NCBI GenBank assembly: GCA_963703745.1
Contig: CAVPFL010000005.1
Coordinates: 248,001-312,000, forward strand
Direction of reading: 5' to 3'
From: AP-15 sp963703745
GTDB lineage: Bacteria > Pseudomonadota > Alphaproteobacteria > ATCC43930 > CGMCC-115725
DNA length: 64,000 nucleotides
Shown here piece after piece: positions 1 through 9,715 of the stretch. The notes under the pieces were generated by a model. It had not been told where the DNA came from and made no database searches. It saw only the letters and a program-made list of their open reading frames with translations. The position numbers and the translations under genes are program-made. The first letter of the stretch is position 1. Every line of letters starts with the position of its first letter.

Positions 1-600
1 GGATCAAGTTTTGCCTGCCGCGTGATTATTGTGAACACTGCCGTCAAAAATGACGCCAAGAGTAACAGCGCATCGCCGAATGTCCGTGATATATTCCAGC
101 CGGCGCGGCCCACTCCGGTATGCCAACCGACCAAGATGAGAGCGCCTGCCACGACGAGAATGAGCCCTGCCGTCCTCGCTCTGGAAAGGTGTTCGCGCAG
201 ACGAGTCGCGGCGATCAGGGCGACGAACAGCGGCATCATGGCCGGATTGAGCGCCCCTCCGTTATAGGCCGGGGCGAAACGCAACCCTTCCGCCGCGATC
301 AGGGCGTAAGGTGCGCCGTTTCCGGCGATAATCCCGGTCAACCCGAGCCATCCGAGGCGATCCAGGGCAAGCCCGCGCCGCACGACAACGGGCGCCAAAA
401 TGACACCGGCCACCCCAAATCTGAGGGCCACGATATCCCAAGAATCCAGATTGGTCGTCACCGCCAAGCGCGTGACCGCGCTCCAACTCGCCCATATTGA
501 TACTGCTGCTACCCCGAATGCAGCGCCTTTGAAGTAGTTGGTAGTGGCCCGCTGCGTCGCACCTCCGCCGAGACGCCGAGACGCCGTTTCTCCCGCCATG
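1..600 (-). CDS. EamA/DMT-family transporter, cut off by the window edge
   Basis: The minus strand is open from an ATG at 600 to the window edge with no stop, giving about 200 residues. The product has hydrophobic segments, a conserved GVAAVSIWASW opening helix, an ALRFGVAGV segment and a GNGAPYAL loop, as in the first repeat of EamA (drug/metabolite) permeases, inner-membrane exporters of unknown substrate. About 100 more residues should lie outside the window. A broken ArsR-type regulator gene lies just upstream on the same strand. A shorter homologue of the same family is found at 40329. Confidence 0.8.
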
Positions 601-739
601 TCCAGACTTCTCCGGTTCTCGCCCGATTGGGCAATTCGCGCAGTCCCGAAAGCTTGAAATTGCGGCAATTACGGTCGGTAGGCCGCTACTCCGGGTGAAC
701 CGCCCCACGCCCTCCGGCTGCCACGGCGTCTTCGTCTTC

Positions 740-1426
740 TTCGGGCGCGCCGATCCCGAAGGTTTTCGAGAAACCGCGCTCCCGACGCGGTGACGATCAC
801 AGCGCGACTGTGCTTCATCCTCTCTGTCCAGCCGAGATCGAAACAGCGCTTGGTGACAGCGGCCCCTACTGCGCCCGCGACATGTGGCCGTCGTTCGGTT
901 CAGTCGAGGCACAATCGGCAGAAATGGCGGCGTTTTGAACCCAGTGCAGAGAGGTCGATCCCGAACTCGGTGAGAAATCGGGTACCCGCGGGCGTGATTT
1001 CGGCGGCTTCGGCGCCGACAACGATGTATTTGTGCGTGATTAATGAAGCGGCGAGGTCCACGCTGAGACGACCGGCAAGGTGGTATAGCAAATTCGAGCT
1101 GCGCTCAGCTCGCGTGCTTGACGGGACAGAGGTCGATATCGCGGTCCGTTTTCGAGCGCAATGGCCATAATGCCATCGAGCATCTCCACGACTTTCGGCG
1201 ATGCGAGCCGGAAATATCGGTGCCGCCCTTCCCGGATCACCGAGAGCAAACCCGTCTGCGACAGCTTGGCGAGATGCGTACTGGCGGTTTGCGGCGTGAT
1301 GCGCGCGGCATCGGCAAGTTCGGTCGCCGTAAGCGCCCGCCCATCCAGCAGGGCCGTCAACATCGTTGCCCGCGCCGGTTCGCCAACGAGCGTGGCGATC
1401 TCCGCAATGAGGCGTCCGGTATTCAT
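740..1426 (-). pseudogene. ArsR-family winged-helix regulator, frameshifted and with a nonsense codon
   Basis: From the ATG at 1426 the first frame encodes an ArsR-like winged helix (residues about 10-75; LTATELADAARITPQTAS recognition region) and then loses frame near 1083. The next frame resumes with LYHLAGRL and TPAGTRFLTEFGIDL, which in this family continue into a CLDW motif. Here the Trp codon is TGA (about 901). Beyond it the frame still reads ERRPHVAGAVGAAVTKRCFDLGW. One missing base and one nonsense change therefore inactivate a gene of about 225 codons. It may once have controlled the downstream EamA gene. Confidence 0.75.
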
Positions 1427-1639
1427 CTGCCCATATTATCACCCTGGTCTGGTCGGCGCGTCCGCGAACACTTCGATGGCGATCGAAGCGGTGGTCACCT
1501 TCAACTCTCCGATCTCCTTGCGCCACTCGAAATCAGTCAAGTGGACACTCAGTGCCCCCTGCGCCAACCCTTTCCGACACCGTGGTCGGCAACGCCCGCC
1601 GGCATTCGGCGGCGCCCGACTGGATCACGGAGTTTTCCG

Positions 1640-1921
1640 ATGCTCGCCAATGCCGCCGGCATGCCGCCGCGCCACCTGCGCACACCCGAGACCGCCCGCT
1701 TCGTCGGCCTCTCGATCCGCACCCTCGAAAAACACCGTACCTACGGCACCGGCCCGCGCTATTCGAAGCTCGGCGGACGGGTCGTCTACCGCCTCGAAGA
1801 CCTGCAGGCTTGGGTCGAGCTCGGGCTGAAGGCGTCGACCTCGGACCCGGGGATCGGCACCGTCCTGCCGGCCAAGCGCCATCCGCACCTCATTCCTGCC
1901 GTCGGCGAGCGGCGCCGCTGA
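1640..1921 (+). CDS. Small helix-turn-helix DNA-binding protein (AlpA/excisionase-like)
   Basis: A 93-residue protein. Residues 12-55 form a MerR-like winged helix (LRTPETARFVGLSIRTLEKH, then GPRYSKLGGRVVYRLEDLQAW), typical of AlpA/Xis-type factors encoded just upstream of repA in alphaproteobacterial plasmids and integrative elements. It is likely to act in element maintenance or excision control. It sits 30 bp before repA on the same strand, so the two were probably co-transcribed. It appears intact. The exact target is unknown. Confidence 0.8.
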   Translation: MLANAAGMPPRHLRTPETARFVGLSIRTLEKHRTYGTGPRYSKLGGRVVYRLEDLQAWVELGLKASTSDPGIGTVLPAKRHPHLIPAVGERRR

Positions 1922-1950
1922 AGCCGCGGCACCGTGCCGACGCGTCCAGT

Positions 1951-2785
1951 ATGCCGTCCGAGCGCGAGCAGCTCGACCTGTTCCGAGCGCTCCCAGGCGA
2001 CCTCGCGCCGCGGGATGCTCAGGACCTGATGGCCTACCCGTTCTTCAGCCTCGCCAAGACGCATCGCGTGACGCCGATCGACTTTCACATGAACGGGATC
2101 GCGATCCGCGTCGAGGCAGTCCCGGAGCACGGCATGGCGACCATCTGGGACGCCGACGTTCTGATCTGGGCGGCGAGCCAGATCGTCGAGGCGCGCGACG
2201 CCGGCCTGAAGACATCGCGGCTGATGGCGGCAACGCCCTACGAGATCCTGACTTTCATCGGCCGCGGCACGAGCGCGCACGATTATCACCGCCTGAAAGC
2301 GGCGCTCGATCGCCTGCAATCGACGACCGTCGCGACGTCGCTGCGCCGCACCACCGAGCGGCGAATGCACCGTTTCTCGTGGATCAACGAATGGACCGAG
2401 CGCGCCGATGCACACTGGCGTCCCGACGACGTCGATCTGATCGTGCCGGACTGGTTCTATGGGGCGTCCTCGACGACGCGCTCGTGCTGACGATCGACCG
2501 CGCCTATTTTGGCCTGACGGGCGGTCTCGAGCGCTGGCTCTACCGCCTCGCGCGCAAGCACGCCGGCCATCAGCAGGCCGGCTGGCAGTTCGAATTCCGA
2601 CACCTCCATGCCAAATCGGCGAGCCTCTCGCCGTTCAAGCGCTTCGCCTTCGAGCTGCGCGAGATGGCGGCGGCAGCCCTTGCCAGGCTATCAGCTCGGC
2701 ATCCGCGGCGAGCCCGGCGGGCGCGAGCTGCTGGTCGTCAATATCAAATCATCCACAGGCAGCGGTGGACACGCTGTTGGAGGCC
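1951..2785 (+). pseudogene. repA: RepA-type plasmid replication initiator, two frameshifts
   Basis: Residues follow the RPA/RepA initiator family (SEREQLDLFRALPGD, AYPFFSLAKTHR, TPYEILTFIGRG, then LVLTIDRAYFGLTGGLERWLYRLARKHAG and LPGYQLGIRGEPGGREL). The reading frame changes near 2462, where one G of a G-run is missing, and again near 2685, so no full protein of about 300 residues can be made. Iteron-like repeats follow directly. The parA gene that normally comes next in such elements is absent. The natural C-terminus cannot be fixed exactly. Confidence 0.82.
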
Positions 2786-2786
2786 T

Positions 2787-2849
2787 CGTGCTATCGGGAA
2801 CCGCAAGGCACGTGCTATCGGGAACCCGACTATCGTGCTATCAGGAACC
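2787..2849 (+). repeat. Three 16-bp direct repeats (iteron-like) after repA
   Basis: CGTGCTATCGGGAACC occurs at 2787-2802 and 2811-2826, and with one change (CAGG for CGGG) at 2834-2849, spaced 24 and 23 bp. About two helical turns between units, next to a replication initiator gene, fits initiator-binding iterons of a plasmid origin. No binding data are available. Confidence 0.75.
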
Positions 2850-2903
2850 AAATTCGCCATTTTCGTCAATCAACTCAGCAGCTTCTGAGCCTCGTAACTT
2901 AGG

Positions 2904-2956
2904 ATCTAACCTTATAGAATCTAACCTTATAGAATCTAACCTTATAGAATCTAACG
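2904..2956 (+). repeat. AT-rich tandem 15-bp repeat, 3.5 copies
   Basis: The unit ATCTAACCTTATAGA repeats head-to-tail from 2904, 2919 and 2934, with a partial copy from 2949. It lies about 55 bp after the CGTGCTATC repeats, in the only clearly AT-rich patch near repA. It could be a DNA-unwinding element or a second iteron set of the same origin. Confidence 0.75.
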
Positions 2957-3190
2957 TTGTTGTTGGGGGTCGCCGGCGACGGTGGATATCAGGCGAGGGT
3001 GCAGAATGACTGCACCGCCCTTCAGCCAACGCTCCACTGCCGGGAACACCAGCCTCATCCCTCCGTCAGCGAGCCAATACGGCCGGGAAGGAAAGAGGGC
3101 CGCACTGACCGCGGTGTCTACGAGTTCGCCGAACGCAATCGCGGCCCCACGACAACCCTCCCGCCCAACACCTGAACCGCGGCGCCGCGG

Positions 3191-3667
3191 ATGACGGCGC
3201 CATCATCGGACAGCTTGACCCATGTCGAACTGATCTGGATCCAGAAGCTGATCGAGCACTGGATCCGCTTCGGCCACGAGGTTGCCCAGCAGATCCTCCA
3301 CCGCCGCCGGCGCGTTCTGAGTTTCTCGCCGGACAGCGTCTTCGCGTATGTCCGCTGGGCCGGCAACGATTTCGGTACTGTCGTCTCGCGCATCGACATC
3401 CTGCGCGCCGTCAAACCCGGCGAGCGCTTCTCGACAGTCAACTATGTGCGGCCCGGCGGCGAAATCCTGTTGCGCTTCGCCGGCTGGCCGAGAGTCCAAC
3501 GGGCATTGCAGACGATCGACGCCATCGAGCAGGCGGGCTTCGATCCGGCCGAGGTTTGCCCCGACCATTGGCGGCACGTCCATAACCGCCTCACGGCCGG
3601 TGATCTGCCGCGCAGCTACACGCAAGAGCGCCACCGCGCGTGGATGCGGCGGAGCCTTATGCCATGA
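3191..3667 (+). CDS. DUF2840-family protein of conjugative elements
   Basis: A 158-residue soluble protein (HVELIWIQKLIEHWIRFGHEVAQQ start; PGERFSTVNYVRPGGEILLRFAGW core). This family is found almost only in alphaproteobacterial conjugation clusters, between parA and traF. No biochemical role is established. The stop codon overlaps the traF start in an ATGA junction, which indicates translational coupling. It is intact, although the preceding parA is missing. Confidence 0.8.
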   Translation: MTAPSSDSLTHVELIWIQKLIEHWIRFGHEVAQQILHRRRRVLSFSPDSVFAYVRWAGNDFGTVVSRIDILRAVKPGERFSTVNYVRPGGEILLRFAGWPRVQRALQTIDAIEQAGFDPAEVCPDHWRHVHNRLTAGDLPRSYTQERHRAWMRRSLMP

Positions 3668-4173
3668 CGCGCTTCGGGGCCGTCATGACGACCTATTTCG
3701 CGGTGATGGCTACCGGCCTCTCGGCGCTGTTTCATCCGTCGCCGAAGCTGATCTGGAATGCCAGCGCCAGCGTGCCGGTCGGGCTCTATCGCATACAACC
3801 GGTCGAGCCACTCCACGTTGGCCAACTCGTCGTTGCGGTTCTACCGGAGCCGCTCGCGAGCTATCTCGCCAATCGCGGCCACCTGCCCGAAGGCGTACCG
3901 CTCTTGAAGCATATTCTGGCACTCGCGGGCCACACTGTCTGCCGCGCCGGCGACACAATCACTGTCGACGGCGAGACGGTCGGGCGAGCGTTGGCTAACG
4001 ATTGGCGCGGTCGAGAACTGCCCACCTGGCAGGGCTGCCAGGCACTGTCGGCCGACACCGTCTTTCTCATGAACGAGCAGTCCGCGCACTCGCTCGACGG
4101 CCGCTATTTCGGCCCGCTCACGACGAGCGCCATCGTTGGCAGAGCCGTCCCCCTGTGGATCCCTCGGCACTGA
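3664..4173 (+). CDS. traF: TraF-type S26 signal peptidase of the conjugation system
   Basis: 169 residues with an N-terminal membrane anchor (TTYFAVMATGLSALF). The S26 motifs follow: the nucleophile serine in SASVPVGLYRI, the general-base lysine in LLKHILALAGH and the SLDGRYFGPL box. TraF peptidases process or cyclise the conjugative pilin. The ATG at 3664 was chosen over 3640 because it makes the ATGA overlap with DUF2840. The catalytic residues are all present, so the gene looks intact although its pilus partners are missing from the window. Confidence 0.85.
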   Translation: MTRFGAVMTTYFAVMATGLSALFHPSPKLIWNASASVPVGLYRIQPVEPLHVGQLVVAVLPEPLASYLANRGHLPEGVPLLKHILALAGHTVCRAGDTITVDGETVGRALANDWRGRELPTWQGCQALSADTVFLMNEQSAHSLDGRYFGPLTTSAIVGRAVPLWIPRH

Positions 4174-4175
4174 CC

Positions 4176-5015
4176 ATGTCGCCGATCCACGATCGCACTG
4201 CAATGGCGCTGCTTTCGTCGCGTGCGCAGCCTTCCTCTTTCCCGGCCCTCTGTTGTCCGCGAGTCTTTCGTCAGTCGGTCATATGCCGACCTCGATGCGG
4301 CGCTACTGCAGTCATTGCCGTCGTTCTTCTCCTGACACTCGGCACACGATTTACCGATGCCGGACCAGCGTCGGCCAATGCGGCAGATGCGGTCAAGCCC
4401 GTCCATTCCGTTGCTGCGTCAATTGCTGAAGCATCGCATCGGTTCGACATTCCGGCGTCGTGGTTGCGGGCGGTGATCCGCGCCGAAAGTGCCGGTGATC
4501 TGGATGCGATCTCACCGAAAGGCGCAATGGGTTTGATGCATATCATGCCCGAGACCTGGGCCAGTCTGCGGCTCCGCTACGGTCTTGGCGCCGACCCGTT
4601 TGACGCGCACGACAACATTCTGGCCGGTGCCGCGTATCTACACGAGCTGCACGATCGCTACGGTGCTCCAGGCTTTCTTGCCGCCTATGACGCGGGCCCG
4701 GCGCGCTACGAGGCGTACCTTGCGACTGGTCGGCCGCTGCCGAACGAGACGCTCGCCTATGTCGACCACCTCGCGCCGCTTACGACGAATGACCACGTTT
4801 CCGGTGGCGTTGTGCTCGCGACCGCCATGCCGTCGTGGCTCCAAGCGCCGCTCTTCGTGGTGCATTCCGACAGCACGTTGATACCGTCTCGATCGACTGC
4901 GGAGCTGCACGGCCGGCACGCGCCAATTGTCGTCCGATTGGCCGATCTGACCGGTCTTGCGCCGCAGTCGATCGGTCTGTTCGCCGCCATTTCGCAGCAA
5001 GGTGGCACCCGGTGA
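4176..5015 (+). CDS. Lytic transglycosylase of the conjugation cluster
   Basis: 279 residues. A hydrophobic segment (ATAVIAVVLLLTLG) preceded by Arg/Cys-rich sequence suggests export. Residues about 85-200 form an SLT/goose-lysozyme-like domain with the catalytic Glu in VIRAESAGD, then SPKGAMGLMHIMPETW and ILAGAAYLHEL. Such enzymes open peptidoglycan for the type IV secretion channel. The start lies 2 bp after the traF stop, so DUF2840-traF-this gene form one operon. An IS630 copy lies downstream, where DUF736 is usually found. Confidence 0.85.
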   Translation: MSPIHDRTAMALLSSRAQPSSFPALCCPRVFRQSVICRPRCGATAVIAVVLLLTLGTRFTDAGPASANAADAVKPVHSVAASIAEASHRFDIPASWLRAVIRAESAGDLDAISPKGAMGLMHIMPETWASLRLRYGLGADPFDAHDNILAGAAYLHELHDRYGAPGFLAAYDAGPARYEAYLATGRPLPNETLAYVDHLAPLTTNDHVSGGVVLATAMPSWLQAPLFVVHSDSTLIPSRSTAELHGRHAPIVVRLADLTGLAPQSIGLFAAISQQGGTR

Positions 5016-5200
5016 GGGTCCCTGGGGGCGGTCGCATGCTGGCGTGGCCTGGCGGAGGGTCGGCGGGGTAGCCGCGGGGGGCGAGGGCCCCAACCACGGG
5101 ACGGCAAGATAAAAGCCGCGAGGTGCGGCTGGGTCGGGGGTTCGCAATGAGCTTATTTCTCAAAACATTGGCCGGATGTGCGCTATTGCACAACAGCCTA

Positions 5201-6357
5201 GTGCTTTGCACCATTCAGAGGATTCACGAGAGCGTTAGGATCTGCGATACTGGGCCATTGCTTGGGGGATCGGGCGATGGCTCAAGGGGTATGCGTGGTT
5301 CTCAACACTGCGGAGCGCGAGCAGTTGGCGGCGATCGTGGCCGACCGCAACCGGCCGCGCAAGCACATCGAACGGGCGCGCATCGTGCTCGCCTCGGCGG
5401 ATCGACACTCGGCGCAGTGGGTGGCGCACAGCATCGGCGTCAGTCGGCCGACAGTGTGGCGGTGGCAACAACGGTTTGCCGAGACCGGGGTTGAGGGTCT
5501 GCTGCGCGACAAGACCCGCAAGCCCGGCAAGGCGCCGATCGCGGCGGAAACGACGGCCCAGGTAGTGGCGCTGACGTGTACGGAACCGCCGCACCAGGCG
5601 ACCCACTGGACCGGCCGAGCGATGGCCAAGACAACCGGCCTCTCGCCGAGTTCGGTGCAGCGCATCTGGCGGGCGCACAAACTGCAGCCGCACCGCCTGC
5701 GCACCTTCAAGCGCTCGCGCGATCCCAGCTTTGCCGCCAAGCTGACCGACATCGTCGGCCTCTATGTCGATCCCCCGGCGCATGCCGTAGTCCTCTCGCT
5801 CGACGAAAAGAGCCAGATCCAAGCACTCGATCGCACCCAACCCGGACTGCCGATCAAGCCTGGGCGCTGCCAGACCATGACGCACGACTACAAGCGGCAT
5901 GGCACGACCACCCTGTTTGCTGCCCTCAGCGTGCTCGACGGGACGGTGATCGGCCGCTGTATGCAGCGCCACCGCCACAGCGAGTTCATCCGCTTCCTCA
6001 ATGCCGTCGAGCGCGAGGTCCCGGCCGGCAAACTGATCCACACGGTGCTCGACAACTACGCCACCCACAAGCATCCCAAAGTGCTGGCCTGGCTGTCGCG
6101 CCATCCGCGCTGGACCTTCCACTTCACCCCGACCTCGGCCTCCTGGCTCAACGCGGTCGAGAACTTCTTTTCCAAAATGACCCGTCAACGCATCCGCCGC
6201 GGCGTCTTTCGTTCGATCGCCGACCTGCAGACCGCCATCAACGCTTATCTCGCCGAGCACAATACCAATGCCAAACCGTTCGTCTGGACCAAATCCGCCG
6301 ACGCTATCCTGGCCAAACTCGAGCGCCTCCCTGTACCATCTGTTTGAGCCAGTGCAC
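5201..6357. mobile_element. IS630-family insertion sequence, complete
   Basis: A 1157-bp element flanked by TA dinucleotides (5199-5200 and 6358-6359), the usual IS630 target duplication. The ends begin GTGC and form imperfect inverted repeats (GTGC, then matching TG, CA and CAGA positions over the first 20 bases). It contains one transposase gene and separates the transglycosylase from the relaxase gene. It starts 185 bp after the transglycosylase and ends about 50 bp before the relaxase. Confidence 0.8.
5277..6347 (+). CDS. IS630-family transposase
   Basis: 356 residues. An N-terminal helix-turn-helix (HSIGVSRPTVWRWQQRF) is followed by a DDE catalytic core: first Asp in VVLSLDEKSQ, second in VLDNYATHKH and Glu in SWLNAVENFF. 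The reading frame is undamaged. The ATG at 5277 was preferred over an upstream TTG at 5262. It acts by cut-and-paste at TA sites. Confidence 0.93.
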   Translation: MAQGVCVVLNTAEREQLAAIVADRNRPRKHIERARIVLASADRHSAQWVAHSIGVSRPTVWRWQQRFAETGVEGLLRDKTRKPGKAPIAAETTAQVVALTCTEPPHQATHWTGRAMAKTTGLSPSSVQRIWRAHKLQPHRLRTFKRSRDPSFAAKLTDIVGLYVDPPAHAVVLSLDEKSQIQALDRTQPGLPIKPGRCQTMTHDYKRHGTTTLFAALSVLDGTVIGRCMQRHRHSEFIRFLNAVEREVPAGKLIHTVLDNYATHKHPKVLAWLSRHPRWTFHFTPTSASWLNAVENFFSKMTRQRIRRGVFRSIADLQTAINAYLAEHNTNAKPFVWTKSADAILAKLERLPVPSV

Positions 6358-6406
6358 TAGCATTACCCGGCAATTCGCCGTTTTCCTGACCTTTTTGTAC
6401 ATCGTG

Positions 6407-8152
6407 ATGAAATCCCACGTCACTCGGGACGACGATTTCCGCGTCCGGCCAGGGCGCATCCGCTCGCGCGGCAGCCAGCGTGCTCGGCCCTTCATCGCCC
6501 AGGCTCTCGCCGCCGCGGAGAGAGCCGGCGGCATCGCCCCATGGTCTGGACCAGTTCGGCGGACCGGTACATTCGGCCGGGGACGTGCAGCGAGCCTCGT
6601 TGCGCACCGGTGGCTCACGAGCCGCTCCCAACTCGCGACGGTCAAGGCGCGCGTCGTGCGGCACCGTTCGAAGCGCGCCCCCCTCGTCCCCCATCTGAAG
6701 TACCTTCGCCGCGACGGCGTGACGCGCGACGGCGAACCGGCCCGGATGTTCGGCGCTGACGGCGAGGATATCGATCACCGCGCCTTCGCCGAACGTTGCG
6801 AAGATGACCGTCACCACTTTCGTTTCATCGTGTCGCCGGAGGATGCGGCCGAGCTGTCGGACCTCAAGGCGTTTACCCGCGACCTGATGGCCGACGCCGA
6901 ACGCGACCTCGGCACGCGGCTCGATTGGGTGGCCGTCGATCACTGGAATACCGAGCACCCGCACATCCATGTCATCCTGCGCGGCCGGACCGACGCCGGG
7001 CAAGACTTGGTGATTTCGCGCGATTACATCCGCGAGGGCATGCGCGCCCGCGCCCAGCAGCTGCTGACCCTCGAACTCGGGCCGCGATCGGATCGCGCGA
7101 TCCGGCACTCGCTGGAGATGCAGGTCGAGGCCGAGCGATGGACGCGCCTCGATCGTGCCCTGGCCCGCGAGGCGGCGGCGAGTTCGTCCGTGGTCGACCT
7201 GCGCCCCGCGCGCAGCCGGCAGACGGACGAGTTCCGGAGCATCAAGATCGCGCGCCTGCGCAAACTCGAAGGTCTTGGTCTCGCCCGATCCCTCGGGCCG
7301 TCACGCTGGATGGTCGCCGACGACGCCGAGCAGACCCTTCGCGAGCTTGGGGAGCGCAACGACATCATCAAGCGAATCCACCGGGGCCTTGCCGACAAGG
7401 GGTGGGAGCGGGGGGCGGGCGACTATGTACTCGACGGCGCGAGCTAAGCCGGGCCAGTTGTCGGGCGGCTCGCTGCCCGCGGTATCGATGATGAGCTCAA
7501 GGGATCGGCGTATGTCGTGATCGACGGCATCGATGGTCGGGCTCATCACCTTGGCCTTCCCGAGCTTGAGGCCGCCGGCGACTTGGCGCGCGGTTCGATC
7601 GTCGAATTCCGCCGATATCAAGACGCGACCGGACGCAATCGGGTCGCGATCGCAGTGAGATCGGATTTTCCAATCGAAGACCAGGTCGCGGCCCACGGTG
7701 CAACTTGGCTCGACCGCCAGCTTCTGAAGCGCGTGTCCGCCCTACGCGACAGTGGGTTCGGCGCCGAGCTGCGCGACGTCATGGACCGCCGGGTCGACCA
7801 CCTTGTCGAGGAAGGCTTGGCACGCCGGCAAGGCCAGCGGATCGCGTTCGCGCGCGACCTCCTCAAGACACTGGAGCGCCGCGAGCTGGCGGAAGCGGTC
7901 TCGAAGTTGGTCGACGATACTGGCCTCATCCATCATCCTTCGGGCGAAGGCGAGCATATATCCGGCGTCTACCGGCACCGCGTCACCCTGGCTTCCGGCC
8001 GTTTTGCGATGATCGATGACGGTCTGGGCTTCCAGCTCGTTCCTTGGCGGCCCGCACTCGAACATCAGCTCGGCAGGCAGGTCGGCGGCATCATGATGCC
8101 CGACGGCCGCGTGGACTGGGAGTTTGGACGAAAGCGCGACCTCAGTTTGTAG
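6407..8152 (+). pseudogene. VirD2-like relaxase (DUF3363 type) with one in-frame TAA
   Basis: About 580 codons in a single frame. The N-terminal relaxase domain has RHHFRFIVSPED and a metal-binding HPHIHV motif in NTEHPHIHVILRG. The frame is interrupted only by TAA at 7445-7447. After it the same frame continues without a break (GPVVGRLAARGIDDELKGSA to LVPWRPALEHQLG) through the DUF3363 region to the TAG at 8152. A CAA-to-TAA change would explain it. The N-terminal 346 residues, including the catalytic part, may still be made. It would nick oriT to start transfer. Confidence 0.85.
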
Positions 8153-8420
8153 AGATGGCTTCGGAGCATCTGTTCAGGGTGAGCGCGCTCGATGGTTACA
8201 AAACCATTTGCATCCAGGAGTCAGCCGCGGTATCGGGCAAAAAACGCCTCAGAAATTCCGATGTCGTGGCCAGGACGCCGGCGCGATCAACGCCTCAGAC
8301 ATCGCGAAACCGCATGCTCCGCTCGTAATCCCGGGCGACCGGCTGCTGAATTCGCCGTCTCGCCGGGATCCGTCAGAGAGGATAGGGTCGGGCTTTAGAG
8401 AACTCGCCTTGGGCAGCAAG

Positions 8421-8984
8421 ATGACGACCTTTGAGATTCCGACCGTCGCTACGGCTCGCGTGCGGCTTCGCGCCTTCCGGGCCGCCGACCTCGACGCCTA
8501 TACGGCAATGCAGGCGAACCCGGAAGTGATGCGCTATCTGGTCATGGGCCGCACATCGACCCGGGTCGAGGTCTGGCGGACGATGGCAACATCGCTCGGG
8601 AGTTGGCTGCTTCGCGGCTACGGGGTGTGGGCCTGCGAAAAGATCGACGACGGCGCATTTATCGGCAGTGTCGGGATCTTCCAACCGCTCGACTGGCCCG
8701 AACCCGAAATCGCCTATTCTCTCGACCAGCCCTATTGGGGACAGGGCCTGGCGACCGAAGCGGCGCGGGCGGCTCGCGACTGGCTATTCGAGCATTTCCT
8801 GATGACCCGCGCCGCGAGTTTCGTTCGGCCCGATAATCACGCCTCGAAACGCGTCGCCCAAAAGCTCGGAGCGGTTTGCGAACGGACGTTCGAGCTGCGC
8901 GGTGCGTCCTATGAATGGTGGGTGCACCATCGTACCGGCGGGCATCCAGACAGTCCGTTGGAACAAACGCAGATAACGATATGA
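8421..8984 (+). CDS. GNAT N-acetyltransferase (RimJ/RimL-like)
   Basis: 187 residues. The RimJ-like start (TARVRLRAFRAADLDAYTAM) leads to an acetyl-CoA binding region PYWGQGLATEAARAARDWLF and the C-terminal NHASKRVAQKLGAV element. The substrate cannot be inferred. It is the first of a cluster of acetyltransferase genes placed between relaxase and traG, in a spot where the conjugation operon is interrupted by cargo. It appears intact. Confidence 0.85.
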   Translation: MTTFEIPTVATARVRLRAFRAADLDAYTAMQANPEVMRYLVMGRTSTRVEVWRTMATSLGSWLLRGYGVWACEKIDDGAFIGSVGIFQPLDWPEPEIAYSLDQPYWGQGLATEAARAARDWLFEHFLMTRAASFVRPDNHASKRVAQKLGAVCERTFELRGASYEWWVHHRTGGHPDSPLEQTQITI

Positions 8985-9414
8985 GCCTATGACGACGGCG
9001 ATCTCGACGGGATTGCTCGGCTCTGGTTTGAGAGTTGGCGCTCGACTGGTCTCGCCGTCGCCCAGCAGGCCACCGAAACGGCGAATGCGTGCTCGCATAC
9101 CGGTGGAGTTGGCCTCCGGATGGAAAGTGTTTGTTGGCATCGATGCCGGAAACCGGCTCGCCGGCTTTCTCGCGCTCAAACCCGATGTCGGTCAGCTCGA
9201 CCAGATCTTCGTCGCCCCGACCGCCCTGCGCCAGGGGATAGGGCGAGCTCTGCTGGACCTGGCCAAGCGGGAGATGACTGGCGCGATCTGGCTGCGGACC
9301 GCGGTTGACAACGTCGGGGCATGCCGCTTCTACGAGCGCTTCGGCTTCCGACGCGGCGAAACCGCTGTCCACCCGACGCTCGGACACCGCACGGTGATCT
9401 ACCGCTGGCCGTGA
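8981..9414 (+). pseudogene. GNAT N-acetyltransferase, frameshifted near its start
   Basis: From about 9085 one frame encodes a good GNAT domain (IPVELASGWKVFV, LDQIFVAPTALRQGIGRALLDLAK, ACRFYERFGFRRGE, TLGHRTVIYRW). The N-terminal part (GDLDGIARLWFESWRSTGLAVAQ) lies in another frame with no start codon of its own. At least one indel between the two halves therefore breaks the gene. The ATG overlaps the stop of the preceding acetyltransferase gene, so the two were once coupled. A short protein from the ATG at 8989 is possible but would lack the normal N-terminus. Confidence 0.7.
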
Positions 9415-9463
9415 TCGGCCGGTGACAAACACTTTGGCCGATAACGATGGCAGCGCCGCCTCG

Positions 9464-9715
9464 TCAATGTGCGATCGTGGCGCGCAGCGCCATCTCCAGC
9501 GCCGTGGCGCCGGCGACGTACCCCGCGTGGAAGCGCCCGAAGACACCGGGGGTGACGGCGACGACCAGGTCCTCGCTCGGCACGACGTAGAGCCGCTGCC
9601 CGCCGTAACCGATGCCGCCGACTCAATCGATGTCGCCGCTCTCGAGTGCCGCCCGACCTAGCCACCATAAGTAACCGTATGCTGCGCCGTAATCAAATAC
9701 TAAGGCCTTGGGGCT
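9464..9715 (-). pseudogene. 3' remnant of a serine hydrolase (beta-lactamase-like) gene
   Basis: The minus strand encodes the C-terminal end of a class C beta-lactamase-like hydrolase (AAYGYLWWLGR, then GGIGYGGQRLYVVPSEDLVVAVTPG and a final ATIAH). A TGA at about 9619 replaces the Trp expected before VGG. Only about 80 codons remain. The upstream edge abuts a fragment of an unrelated gene, so a deletion joined the two. Confidence 0.6.

Noticed and set aside
2787..2956. CRISPR array
   Set aside because: Units are 15-16 bp with 0-8 bp between them, too short and too close. Position after repA fits iterons.
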